Shown: positions 8,212-15,872 of the stretch, piece by piece
Position numbering within the stretch: the first letter of the stretch is position 1
Layout: every line of letters starts with the position of its first letter
Source of the DNA: Prosthecomicrobium sp. N25
GTDB lineage: Bacteria > Pseudomonadota > Alphaproteobacteria > Rhizobiales > Ancalomicrobiaceae
Assembly: GCF_037203705.1 (NCBI RefSeq)
Contig: NZ_JBBCAT010000001.1
Span: 1,523,418-1,587,417 of the forward strand
Reading direction: 5' to 3'
Length of the DNA stretch: 64,000 nt
The notes under the pieces: model-generated
What the model saw: only the letters and a program-made list of their open reading frames with translations
Told to the model about the DNA's origin: nothing
Database searches by the model: none
Position numbers and translations under genes: made by a program

Positions 8212-9624
8212 ATGCCCACCGAATCCAACACCGTCACCGGCCAGCGCATGGTCGTCCTGGACGACGGCCGCAATGTTCCCGTCGTCGCCCTCGACGGGAC
8301 CGTGGGGTTGCCCGGCTACGACGCCGACTTCGACAAGCTCGTCGTCGGCACCACGCGAGACAAGTTCCGCGACGAGTTCTTCAGCTTCGACACCGTGTCG
8401 GTCTGGGAGCTGGTGCAGACCGGTTCCGGCATGACCATCGCCCCTCAGGGCGCGAGCTTCGGATCCCGCTACCTCGCGGTCGCCACGGGCACCGACGCGA
8501 ACAGCGAGACGATCATCCTGTCGCGTCGAAGCTTCAGGATGCCCTTCAAGCTCGGTTTCGGCCTGACGATGTCCCAGCGCATCGCCAACCAGGAGGTCGT
8601 GGTCGAACTCGTCTCCGTCAACGCCGCCGGCCAGGTGGAGACCGACGCGACCTTTGCGTCCCCCGCCTTCGCCAATGCCCTCAACGGCATGGCGTTCCGC
8701 TTCGACGGCACGACGCCGACCTCCGTGACCGCGCTGCACCGCGGCTTCGGCGTCACCGCCGGCTCGGTCTCGATGACGTCCCAGGCCACCACCGTCGGGG
8801 TCGGCTCGGGCGCGGCGGACCTGATGCCCGCCGGCGTCTACGAGATCCATGCCGACATGGAGAGCCTCTACTTCCAGTCCATGGCGATGGATGCTCTCAC
8901 GGCGCCCAACACGCCCGCCGTGCGCCAGAACAGCCTGCCCGACCCCGCCAAGCTCTACAAGCTCCGCGTCCGGATCCGGAATCTCTCTACCGCCCCGGCC
9001 TCCTCGACCGATGTCGGCCTGCATTTCGTCCGCCTGCTCGACACGGCGCGGATGACCGTCGACTTCCGCCAGGCCGGCCGGCCGACCGACATCCGCAGCG
9101 CCGTCCCGGTTCTGGTCGCCGGGGGTCAGGCCGTGACGGTCCAGGGGATGACGGCCTCGGGCTCCACCCAGACCGGCAACGTGGTCCCCGCCGGGGTGCT
9201 CGCCAAGACGACGCAACCGAGCACCCGCAACGACAACGCGGCGACCGGGCTCGTGTCCGACAAGCTCGGTCGCCCCGTCGTGGTCCTCGGCCATATCCGC
9301 GAACTGGTCGACACGAACGCGGCCGTGACCCTTTCGGGCACGACCGAGACCACGATCGTCTCCGCCGCCGCCTCCACGTTCAACGACCTCCACGCCCTGG
9401 AGGCCTCCAACACCTCGACAACCGGTGTCCGGGTCGACGTGCGCGACAGCGTCGCCGGAACAGTCCGGCTGAGCTTCTGGCTCGCCGGCGGATCGAGCGC
9501 GGTCTTCGAATGGTCCGTGCCCAAGAAGCAGGCCTCGGCCAACGCGGCCTGGACCGCGCAGCTCTCCGCCGTCCCGACCGGCGGCGACGTCCGCATCTCC
9601 TCCACCACCGTCCGCAACATCTGA
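8212..9624 (+). CDS. Unrecognised phage-type structural protein (470 aa)
   Basis: Not assigned to a family by eye. ATG 8212 follows AGGAGA and is the only good start. The frame stays open far upstream, but that part is the shadow of g15. The protein is rich in Thr, Ser, Val and Ala with few charges (runs such as VTVQGMTASGSTQTGNVVPAG), has no signal peptide, and looks mostly beta. These are properties of phage virion or fibre proteins. It ends in a beta-sandwich-like segment with WTAQLSAVPTGGDVRISSTTVRN. Its position between an S74 fibre gene and the lysis cassette supports a virion or attachment role. Function unknown. Confidence 0.75.
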   Translation: MPTESNTVTGQRMVVLDDGRNVPVVALDGTVGLPGYDADFDKLVVGTTRDKFRDEFFSFDTVSVWELVQTGSGMTIAPQGASFGSRYLAVATGTDANSETIILSRRSFRMPFKLGFGLTMSQRIANQEVVVELVSVNAAGQVETDATFASPAFANALNGMAFRFDGTTPTSVTALHRGFGVTAGSVSMTSQATTVGVGSGAADLMPAGVYEIHADMESLYFQSMAMDALTAPNTPAVRQNSLPDPAKLYKLRVRIRNLSTAPASSTDVGLHFVRLLDTARMTVDFRQAGRPTDIRSAVPVLVAGGQAVTVQGMTASGSTQTGNVVPAGVLAKTTQPSTRNDNAATGLVSDKLGRPVVVLGHIRELVDTNAAVTLSGTTETTIVSAAASTFNDLHALEASNTSTTGVRVDVRDSVAGTVRLSFWLAGGSSAVFEWSVPKKQASANAAWTAQLSAVPTGGDVRISSTTVRNI

Positions 9625-9634
9625 GGCCGAGCCC

Positions 9635-9853
9635 ATGGCGACGCGCACCATCACCCTCGCCTACACCTGCGAGGAAACCGTCGAGACAGTCGAACGGGAC
9701 GGGCAGGCGGCCGAGACCGGCAACCTCCTGGTCACAGTGCCGACGGCGGGCACCCCGCAGGGTTACACGGTCGCGGTTCCCGCGGGCATCACCGATTGGC
9801 AACTCGCCGCGACCATCGAGGGCCTCTGGGCGAACCTGGGCCGTCCGGACTGA
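9635..9853 (+). CDS. Small unrecognised phage-type protein (72 aa)
   Basis: A 72-residue acidic protein starting 10 bp after the preceding gene (MATRTITLAYTCEETVETV...). It has no membrane segment or signal peptide. The central 'NLLVTVPTAGTPQGYTVAVPAGI' part suggests a small beta domain, and ITDWQLAATIEGLWANLGR a C-terminal helix. Its tight placement between virion-type and lysis genes supports it being real and co-expressed. Function unknown. Confidence 0.6.
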   Translation: MATRTITLAYTCEETVETVERDGQAAETGNLLVTVPTAGTPQGYTVAVPAGITDWQLAATIEGLWANLGRPD

Positions 9854-9913
9854 CGGGCCTGCCCCCGCCGCGCCCGCGCCGCTTCCCGTCCCGCCAGCCC
9901 CCGGAGGCTTCCC

Positions 9914-10462
9914 ATGAGTCCCCTCGTGCCCTGGCACGACCGCCTGTCGGCCGAACTCGGCCTCGCCGAGATCCCCGGCCCCGGCTCCCGTCCCCGCATC
10001 CTGGAAATGGCGGCCGCCGTCGCCCGCTCGCATCCGCGTCTCGAATGGATCGCCGCCTTCTACGAGGACGACGACATCCCGTGGTGCGGGCTCGCCGTGG
10101 CCTGGGCGATGGTCGCCTCGGGGCTGACGCCGCCGCTGCCCAACCCCCTCTCGGCCCGCGCCTGGGCGGAGTGGGGGCGCCCCCTGTCCACCCCGGTCCC
10201 GGGCGCGGTCCTCGTCTTCGCCCGCCAGGGGGGCGGCCATGTCGGGCTCTACGAGGGCGAGGACAAGGCCCGCTACCTGGTGCTCGGCGGCAATCAGGGC
10301 AACCGGGTCGGCCGCGACCCCGTCGCCAGGTCCCGCCTCCTCGCCGACGCCGCCGGGCGGCCGATCGGCATCCGCTGGCCGGCGACGGTCCCCGTGCCGG
10401 CCGGGGCGGGGCCGGTTCGCCTCGACCTCTCGGCCGGCGCCGCCTCCCGCGACGAACGTTGA
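9914..10462 (+). CDS. TIGR02594-type cell-wall hydrolase (endolysin candidate)
   Basis: A 182-residue protein of the CHAP/NlpC-like TIGR02594 family. The catalytic Cys is in DDDIPWCGLAVAWAM (residues 52-66), the His in ARQGGGHVGLYEGED (about 101-115), and LGGNQGNRVGRDPVARSRLL (about 123-142) is the family's third motif. W-IAAFYEDDD before the Cys is also typical. Proteins of this type cleave peptidoglycan, and phages use them as lysins. There is no signal peptide, so export through the following holin-like protein is expected. It opens a four-gene lysis cassette directly downstream of the GTA-like tail genes. Confidence 0.85.
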   Translation: MSPLVPWHDRLSAELGLAEIPGPGSRPRILEMAAAVARSHPRLEWIAAFYEDDDIPWCGLAVAWAMVASGLTPPLPNPLSARAWAEWGRPLSTPVPGAVLVFARQGGGHVGLYEGEDKARYLVLGGNQGNRVGRDPVARSRLLADAAGRPIGIRWPATVPVPAGAGPVRLDLSAGAASRDER

Positions 10463-10484
10463 CCCCGAACCCGAAGGATCAGCC

Positions 10485-10712
10485 ATGGAACAGACCAAGA
10501 CCCTCCTCGCCTCCCGCACCGTCTGGGGCGCCGCGATCGCGGTGCTCGCCGCCGTGGCGGGCCTCTTCGGCTACGTCGTCGCCCCCGACGACCAGGCCCG
10601 GGCCGCGGACCTCGCGGGCGAGATCCTCGGCCTCTGGGACCGCCTCGCGGTGGTGGCCGGCGGCGCCCTGGCGATCTGGGGCCGGGTGAAGGCCTCCAAG
10701 AGGATCGCCTGA
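10485..10712 (+). CDS. Holin-like small membrane protein
   Basis: A 75-residue protein from ATG 10485. Two hydrophobic segments (about residues 13-32, TVWGAAIAVLAAVAGLFGYV, and about 53-67, LAVVAGGALAIWG) are separated by an acidic loop, and the C-terminus KASKRIA is basic. 'SRTVWGA.I' at the N-terminus is common in small proteins encoded beside alphaproteobacterial prophage lysins. A class II holin topology fits. It lies 22 bp after the hydrolase and 5 bp before the next gene. Confidence 0.75.
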   Translation: MEQTKTLLASRTVWGAAIAVLAAVAGLFGYVVAPDDQARAADLAGEILGLWDRLAVVAGGALAIWGRVKASKRIA

Positions 10713-10717
10713 CCCCC

Positions 10718-10948
10718 ATGGGCTGGTTCTCGCTCGCCCGCAGCCTCGTCGGCCTCGCCCTCGCCGTCCTGGCCTGGGCGAACCGGCGGGGCGCCCCGGA
10801 GGCCGCCGCCTCCGCCGCGGCCCGCTCGCGATTGAAGGAGGCGCTCGATGCCCTGGATCACGCCGAGGCGGCCCGCCGCCGTCTCGATCGCGATCTGTCT
10901 CGCGATCCCGGCCGGCTGCGCGCCGACGACGGCCATCGTCGCGACTGA
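10718..10948 (+). CDS. Inner-membrane spanin (Rz-like) candidate
   Basis: A 76-residue protein with an N-terminal signal anchor (SLARSLVGLALAVLAWANRR, about residues 5-24). An Ala/Arg/Glu-rich amphipathic helix follows, suited to a coiled coil (RSRLKEALDALDHAEAARRR, about 37-56). This is the plan of an i-spanin (Rz), which bridges to an outer-membrane lipoprotein at the last step of lysis. It is short for an Rz. Support comes mainly from context: it follows the holin-like gene by 5 bp, and a second lysis-type gene begins inside it in another frame, as in Rz/Rz1 pairs. Confidence 0.6.
   Translation: MGWFSLARSLVGLALAVLAWANRRGAPEAAASAAARSRLKEALDALDHAEAARRRLDRDLSRDPGRLRADDGHRRD
10835..10841 (+). 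promoter_or_regulatory. Shine-Dalgarno for the embedded o-spanin gene
   Basis: AAGGAGG, a full match to the anti-SD core, stands six bases before ATG 10848 although it lies inside the coding sequence of the preceding gene. This is strong evidence that the overlapping frame is translated. Confidence 0.75.
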
Positions 10949-11096
10949 TCTGCCCGCCGACCCGATTCCGGCTCGCGGTGTCGTGTGCCGTGCGATGCGC
11001 CCGATCGACTGGTCGACGCGCGACACCGACGAGACGATCCGGGCTGTGAAGAGCCACAACGCCGCCTGGGCGGCCCTCTGCCCGTCGGCCCCCTGA
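10848..11096 (+). CDS. Outer-membrane spanin (Rz1-like) lipoprotein, overlapping the i-spanin frame
   Basis: An 82-residue protein in a different frame from the i-spanin candidate, sharing about 100 bp with it. A signal sequence (AAVSIAICLAIPAGC, about residues 10-24) ends at a Cys that could be lipidated. The lipobox is imperfect, with Pro at -3. The C-terminal half has VVCRAMRPIDWSTRDTDETI and then VKSHNAAW..LC, a pattern shared by many short lipoproteins in alphaproteobacterial phage lysis cassettes. The start is fixed by the perfect SD at 10835. It would be the outer-membrane half of a spanin complex. Other frames give no alternative gene here. Confidence 0.75.
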   Translation: MPWITPRRPAAVSIAICLAIPAGCAPTTAIVATDLPADPIPARGVVCRAMRPIDWSTRDTDETIRAVKSHNAAWAALCPSAP

Positions 11097-11127
11097 CCGA
11101 GCCGGCCTGGACCTTTCGATCACGGGC

Positions 11128-11155
11128 GTTCACATTGCCGTTCATCGGCGGTTCA
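11128..11155 (+). promoter_or_regulatory. Triple GTTCA direct repeat (response-regulator site)
   Basis: GTTCA occurs at 11128, 11140 and 11151, with 12- and 11-base periods on one face of the helix. This is the spacing of PhoP-type boxes bound by OmpR-family regulators. It lies 25-52 bp before the PepSY gene that precedes a PhoP/FeuP-like two-component system, so autoregulation is likely (inference). Confidence 0.5.
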
Positions 11156-11179
11156 GTGCCGCTCGGGTAAGGAGGGGCG

Positions 11180-11515
11180 ATGGTCAGGAAGCTCGCCCCC
11201 CTCTGTCTGGCGTTCGCCACGACGGTCGCCGCCCTCGCGCCCGCGCTGGCGGCCCTTGCCCCACAGCCCTCGATCGCGCAGTCGGCGGCCGGGGAGTGCC
11301 TGACCTTCGGCGCCATGCAGGAGGCCCTCCTGGACGGCAGGGCCCGCCGCCTCGCCGAGATCCGTCGGATGCTGGAGGGCGACATCGTCAAGGCCGACCT
11401 CTGCCTCGACGAGGGCAAGCTCTCCTACCGGGTGACGGTGCTGACGCGCGACGGCCAGGTGAAGAAGGTCGTCCTCGATGCGAGCTCCGGCCAATTCATG
11501 TACGATAAGCGCTGA
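11180..11515 (+). CDS. Secreted PepSY-domain protein upstream of a two-component system
   Basis: A 111-residue protein with a Sec signal peptide (about residues 1-36, VRKLAPLCLAFATTVAALAP then a cleavable ALA-like region). A compact PepSY-like domain follows, with IVKADLCLDEGKLSYRVTVL at about 67-86 and VKKVVLDASSGQ at about 94-105. Small periplasmic proteins of this sort often modulate the sensor kinase encoded next to them. The gap to the response regulator is 35 bp, so they probably form one operon. The order small periplasmic protein - regulator - sensor recalls feuN-feuP-feuQ of Sinorhizobium, but equivalence is not shown. Confidence 0.8.
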   Translation: MVRKLAPLCLAFATTVAALAPALAALAPQPSIAQSAAGECLTFGAMQEALLDGRARRLAEIRRMLEGDIVKADLCLDEGKLSYRVTVLTRDGQVKKVVLDASSGQFMYDKR

Positions 11516-11550
11516 CATCCATTTGAGTCCGGCGCACGAGGGGATTTGCG

Positions 11551-12222
11551 GTGAGACTGCTCGTTGTCGAAGACGATCCGAATTTGAACCAGCAGCTGGT
11601 CGATGCCCTGAAGGACGCGGGCTATGCCGTCGATACGGCCCGTGACGGCGAGGACGGCCACTTCCTCGGCGACACCGAGCCCTACGACGCCGTGATCCTC
11701 GACATCGGCCTGCCCAAGATGGACGGCATCTCGGTGCTCGAGCAGTGGCGGCGCGACGGGCGCAAGATGCCCGTTCTGCTGCTGACCGCCCGCGACCGCT
11801 GGAGCGACAAGGTGGCGGGCATCGACGCCGGCGCCGACGACTACGTGGCCAAGCCCTTCCACATGGAAGAGGTGCTCGCCCGTGTCCGCGCCCTGGTGCG
11901 TCGCTCCGCCGGGCACGCCTCCAACGAGATCGAATGCGGCCCCGTGCGCCTGGACGCCCGTTCCGGCCGCGTCACGGTCTCGGGCCACATGGTCAAGCTG
12001 ACCTCCCACGAGTACCGGCTCCTCAGCTACATGATGCTGCACCAGGGCCGGGTCGTCTCGCGCACCGAGCTGGTCGAGCATCTCTACGACCAGGACTTCG
12101 ACCGCGACTCCAACACCATCGAGGTCTTCATCGGGCGCCTCAGGAAGAAGCTGGGCGTCGACATCATCCAGACCATCCGCGGGCTCGGCTACACCGTGGG
12201 CATGACGGGCGATGCAGGGTAG
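11551..12222 (+). CDS. OmpR/PhoP-family response regulator (FeuP-like)
   Basis: A 223-residue two-domain regulator starting at GTG 11551 behind an AGGGGA site. The receiver (residues 1-115) has acidic pocket EDD at 7-9, phospho-acceptor Asp51 (VILDIGLPKMDG), Thr/Ser in LLLTARD and Lys in VAKPF. The winged-helix effector (about 128-220) has LTSHEYRLLSYMM, TIEVFIGRLRKKLG and IRGLGY. It overlaps the kinase gene by 11 bp. The closest well-known relatives are PhoP and rhizobial FeuP, which govern envelope and osmotic or Mg2+ responses. The exact signal is not visible. Confidence 0.92.
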   Translation: MRLLVVEDDPNLNQQLVDALKDAGYAVDTARDGEDGHFLGDTEPYDAVILDIGLPKMDGISVLEQWRRDGRKMPVLLLTARDRWSDKVAGIDAGADDYVAKPFHMEEVLARVRALVRRSAGHASNEIECGPVRLDARSGRVTVSGHMVKLTSHEYRLLSYMMLHQGRVVSRTELVEHLYDQDFDRDSNTIEVFIGRLRKKLGVDIIQTIRGLGYTVGMTGDAG

Positions 12223-13588
12223 TTCACTCGCCCTACGCCTCTTCGTCCTCGCCGCGATCTGGAGTGCCCTGTCCCTGGCGGCCGCCGGGCTGGTGCTGAT
12301 TTCGGTCTACCGGACGTCGGTCGAACGCGGCTTCGACGAGCGTCTCGGGGTCTACCTCAAGACGCTGGTCGGCGCCATCGCGGCCCAGTCGGACAACGCG
12401 GGCAGCTTCCGCGAGCCCGACAACATCGGCGAACCCCGGTTCGAGCTGCCGCTCTCCGGCTGGTACTGGGTCGTGCGGCGCGTGTCGGACCACAAGGTCA
12501 TGCTGACCTCCAACTCGCTGGTCGGCGACGTCCTGGTGCTGCCGAGCGACGTCGGCGTCGCCCCGGGGCCCGACAAGATCGCCAAGGCCTATATCCAGGG
12601 CCCGGACCGGCAGGACCTGCGCGTCATCGAGCGGGAGATCAGCTTCGACGACGTGACCGCCTACAAGCTTGCCGTCGCGGGCGACGCGGGCGACGTCAAC
12701 GAGGACATCAACGTCTTCTCCACCCGCACGGCGCTGATCCTCGCGCTTGTCGGCTTCGGCCTCGTCATCACCACCTACTTCCAGGTGCGCCTCGGCCTCT
12801 TTCCGATCGAGCGCATGCGCCGCGCCCTCTTCGCGATCCGGGCCGGCGAGGCCGAGCGGCTGGAGGGGACCTTCCCGTCCGAGATCACCCCGCTCGCCCA
12901 GGAGCTGAACGCCCTGATCGAGTCCAACCGCGAGACCATGGAGCGCGCCCGGACCCACGTCGGCAACCTGGCCCACGCCCTGAAGACCCCGCTTTCGGTG
13001 ATAACCAACGAGGCCCGCTCGGCCGACGGCCCCTTCGCGTCCCGGATCGCCGAGCAGTCCGCGCTGATGCGCGAGTACATCGACACCCATCTCGAACGCG
13101 CCCGCATGGCCGCCCAGCGGCGCGTAATCGGTGCGGTCACCGAGGTCGAGCCCGTGATCGACCGCCTCGCCCGGGCCATGCGCAAGATCCACGAGCGCAA
13201 GGGCGTCGTCGTCGACGTCGAGGTCCAGCCCGGGCTGCGCTTCCGCGGCGAACGGCAGGACCTGGAGGAGGCGCTCGGCAACCTCATGGACAACGCCGCC
13301 AAGTGGTCCGGCGGGCATGTCGTGGTCACCGCCAGGATCGAGGGCCAGCAGAAGTCCGACGAGCGCCGCTTCCTGAGCATCTGCGTCGACGACGACGGGC
13401 CCGGCCTCGCCCCCGAGGAGCGCTCCCAGGCCCTCAAGCGCGGGCAGCGGCTCGACGAGACCGTCCCGGGCACCGGGCTCGGCCTCGCCATCGTGGCGGA
13501 CCTAGCCAAGCTCTACGGCGGCCGCTTCCAGCTTCTCGAAGCTCCTATCGGAGGCCTGCGGGCCGAACTGGTCCTGCCCGCCCTGTGA
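12212..13588 (+). CDS. Sensor histidine kinase (PhoQ/FeuQ-like)
   Basis: A 458-residue membrane kinase. TM1 is at about 8-30, a periplasmic domain of about 140 residues follows (GWYWVVRRVSDHKVMLTSNS inside it), and TM2 is near 173-193 (ALILALVGFGLVITTYF). HAMP-like linker, dimerisation helix with phospho-His in NLAHALKTPLSV (about 252-263), N box NLMDNAAKWS, G1 DDDGPG and G2 GTGLGLAIV complete it. The domain order and the GWYWVVRR motif resemble PhoQ/FeuQ-type sensors. The gene overlaps the regulator by 11 bp, so the two are produced together. Confidence 0.92.
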   Translation: MQGSSLALRLFVLAAIWSALSLAAAGLVLISVYRTSVERGFDERLGVYLKTLVGAIAAQSDNAGSFREPDNIGEPRFELPLSGWYWVVRRVSDHKVMLTSNSLVGDVLVLPSDVGVAPGPDKIAKAYIQGPDRQDLRVIEREISFDDVTAYKLAVAGDAGDVNEDINVFSTRTALILALVGFGLVITTYFQVRLGLFPIERMRRALFAIRAGEAERLEGTFPSEITPLAQELNALIESNRETMERARTHVGNLAHALKTPLSVITNEARSADGPFASRIAEQSALMREYIDTHLERARMAAQRRVIGAVTEVEPVIDRLARAMRKIHERKGVVVDVEVQPGLRFRGERQDLEEALGNLMDNAAKWSGGHVVVTARIEGQQKSDERRFLSICVDDDGPGLAPEERSQALKRGQRLDETVPGTGLGLAIVADLAKLYGGRFQLLEAPIGGLRAELVLPAL

Positions 13589-13728
13589 CGGCGGCATGGC
13601 GCCTCCGTCGGATCGGAACACCTGCCGGTCTGGACCTCTCCCGCCTTCGCCGCTAGAACCTCACCCGGTCCGCCGGCCGAACGCCGGCGGCCGCGCGACG
13701 ACCGAGGTTCAGCAGAAGACGAGGCGGC

Positions 13729-14151
13729 ATGCCCCCTATCCGGATCGCAGTCCTGTGCGCCGCCGCCCTGGTCGCGGCCTGCACCACGACCGAGCCGGTG
13801 GAGACCGCCGGAACCCCGAAGAAGCCGGGCCTGACCGAGCGGATCGGCCTCGGGTCCACCCTCGGCGCCATTCTCGGCAGCGACGCCGGCCGGGGCCTGG
13901 ACGAGCGGGACCGCTCCCTCTCGGCGGATGCCGAGTACGACGCCCTCCAGTACGGCGCCGCGGGCGCCGCCAAGGAATGGAAGAACACCCTGAGCGGCCA
14001 TTCCGGCATCGTCACGCCGGGACCGGCCTACTCGGTCAACCAGTACACCTGCCGTGACTACACCCACCGGATCGTGGTCGGACCGAAGGAGGAGGTGGTC
14101 CGTTCCACCGCCTGCCGGCAGCCCGACGGCAGCTGGCGTCCGCTCGGCTGA
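13729..14151 (+). CDS. Outer-membrane-type lipoprotein (17 kDa surface antigen-like)
   Basis: A 140-residue lipoprotein. The signal peptide ends in LVAACTTTEP with Cys18 as the lipid site. The glycine-rich GLGSTLGAILGSDAGRGLDE (about 46-65) resembles a shortened glycine-zipper. The rest, with Y.C.DYTH and VRSTACRQPDGSWRPLG at the end, matches the C-terminal domain of rickettsial 17-kDa surface-antigen-like proteins. It is probably an envelope structural lipoprotein. It lies 140 bp after the sensor kinase on the same strand and may share its transcript, though the spacing allows a separate promoter. Confidence 0.8.
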   Translation: MPPIRIAVLCAAALVAACTTTEPVETAGTPKKPGLTERIGLGSTLGAILGSDAGRGLDERDRSLSADAEYDALQYGAAGAAKEWKNTLSGHSGIVTPGPAYSVNQYTCRDYTHRIVVGPKEEVVRSTACRQPDGSWRPLG

Positions 14152-14235
14152 CCTCCTGGCGAGGCAGCGACGGATTCTTAACCAGCCCTGAGGGAAGATA
14201 GGGATAGCACCTATCGTTCCGGACGAGGCCGACTC

Positions 14236-15690
14236 ATGCCCGACAGCGGGCACCTGAACGCCAAGATGAAGGCCTACATGGACGCGCTGTCGCCGGCGGC
14301 ACGCGCGATGCTGGTCCGTACCGTCAAGGCCGCCGAGGCGCGGGGCGAGGGGCCGCCGCCCATGAAGGCCCTCATGGCCGCCGTCGCCAGGCTCGAGGCC
14401 GGCTCCTCGCTGTCCGACCTGAACCTGCTCGGCAGGAGCGATGAAGGCGCGCGCCCCCTTCGCACTGACCCCATGCCCGACCCGGCGCCCTGGTCGGACA
14501 GGCTGCGCCAGGCCGTGCTTCAGCCGGTCGGAGCCATCGCGGCCGACGGCGACGTGCCGGTCAAGCAGGTCGGCCGGATCCGCCGCGCCTCGCTCGCCCC
14601 CCTCTGGACCTGGATCACCCGCGATCTGCTGCCGGGCCCTCACGCCGAGGCCCTGCGAGCCGAGGGCGCAGGGGATCTCGCCGGCACTGCCCGCGCCTTC
14701 CGCCGCGAGATCGCGCGCGCCGTCGTCGAGGCGCTCCGGGCGGCCGAGACGGACCCCCGCGCCTGGCAGAAGCTCGCCCTGCACGCCGGTGGCGACATGG
14801 TCGCGCGGGACCTGCGGGACGTCGTCTACGTGCTGCAGCGCGACACGCAGTTCGCTGCCCTCGTCCAGCAGTTGCCGCGTCAGATCGGCCCCGCCGAAGT
14901 CGGCGACGCCGGCCTTCTCCAGATCCTGCGCGGCGTCGTCGAGCAATCCGTGATCTCCGCCGCCTTCGTGGGCGCGGTCCTTCTCCAGCGCACCGCCTCG
15001 CCCTGGCTCCTGGCCCAGCTCGCCGTCAAGCTCACCGGCACCTCCGACGCCCGCCTGCTGCACACCGGGCGCTACGGTGCCTTCATCGACGTCGTCATCT
15101 CCGAGGCCGAGCGGCAGGTGGAAATCCTCCGCCAGTCCACCGCGACCCGTCCGGAACGGGCCCAGGCGCGGGCGGCGCTCCGGGAGTTCCACGACATCCT
15201 GCGCAACCTGCGCTTCGGCATCGAGGTCGACGACGTACCGGTCTGGTTCAAGCGCATCGCGGCCGCGCGCCGGGACATCTCCGAGGTGGTCGGCCGCGAA
15301 GTCGAGAACACGTCCGGGCTGGTCCGCCGCGCCCTAAGGGTCGAGACGCTCAACGGCGGCTTCGGCGGCGGCTGGGATGCCGACGCCTTCGAGGACGCCG
15401 AGTTCGCCGTCAGGCTGCTGGTCGAGGCGCGCGCCTGCCAGGACAGCCTCGCCCTCAACGATCTCCTCGTCCGCACCCGCAAGCAGCTGGAACCGACCCT
15501 CCAGGTCCTGTCCGACAAGCTGATGGCCGATCTGAAGTCGAATGCCGCGCTCGATCGGGACGCCATGCTGGCCGCCGTCGATGGCTCGATCCGCCTGACC
15601 GCCATCGTGTTCGGCGAGGAACTGGCCGCGATCCAGCGCAAGAGCCGCGACCTGGCCCTGCAGCGTCCGGCCGGCCGGGCGCACGGCTGA
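14236..15690 (+). CDS. Conserved-looking helical cytoplasmic protein, function unknown (484 aa)
   Basis: Not recognised. A 484-residue soluble protein with no signal peptide and no membrane segment. It begins GHLNAKMKAYMDALSPAARA and is strongly helical throughout, with charged amphipathic runs such as FRREIARAVVEALRAAETD and a long helix around LLVRTRKQLEPTLQVLSDKL near residue 415. No nucleotide-binding, metal or catalytic motif is visible. Codon use and GC match the neighbours. It lies alone between a lipoprotein gene and ccmI, with a likely separate ccm promoter after it. Confidence 0.8.
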   Translation: MPDSGHLNAKMKAYMDALSPAARAMLVRTVKAAEARGEGPPPMKALMAAVARLEAGSSLSDLNLLGRSDEGARPLRTDPMPDPAPWSDRLRQAVLQPVGAIAADGDVPVKQVGRIRRASLAPLWTWITRDLLPGPHAEALRAEGAGDLAGTARAFRREIARAVVEALRAAETDPRAWQKLALHAGGDMVARDLRDVVYVLQRDTQFAALVQQLPRQIGPAEVGDAGLLQILRGVVEQSVISAAFVGAVLLQRTASPWLLAQLAVKLTGTSDARLLHTGRYGAFIDVVISEAERQVEILRQSTATRPERAQARAALREFHDILRNLRFGIEVDDVPVWFKRIAAARRDISEVVGREVENTSGLVRRALRVETLNGGFGGGWDADAFEDAEFAVRLLVEARACQDSLALNDLLVRTRKQLEPTLQVLSDKLMADLKSNAALDRDAMLAAVDGSIRLTAIVFGEELAAIQRKSRDLALQRPAGRAHG

Positions 15691-15715
15691 CGGCCTACGG
15701 CAGGCCGCGCGCCCC

Positions 15716-15729
15716 TTGACGGCGATCAA
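15716..15729 (+). promoter_or_regulatory. FNR/FixK-like box upstream of ccmI
   Basis: TTGACGGCGATCAA, a one-mismatch match to TTGAT-N4-ATCAA and a good match to the TTGAC/T variant common in alphaproteobacteria. A CTAAGG hexamer starts 21 bases later in the -10 position, the same layout as at 1177-1190. Oxygen-dependent activation of cytochrome c maturation is plausible. Confidence 0.6.
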
Positions 15730-15872
15730 ACCCTTGCCATCTTGGCCGGGCTAAGGAGGGTCCGCCATTGCGGTGGTGCCCCGGGAAGGATACCTGAGGC
15801 GGCAGGAGTCCGGTCCGTCGATCCGGCCGCAGGGCTCCCCCGGAAGATCTGGTCGCCCGAAAGCCCGGCAAC

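Noticed and set aside
15773-15872. A possible short leader ORF between the FNR-like box and ccmI
   Set aside because: No conserved product and no convincing ribosome site for it; the frame continues as a shadow of ccmI.
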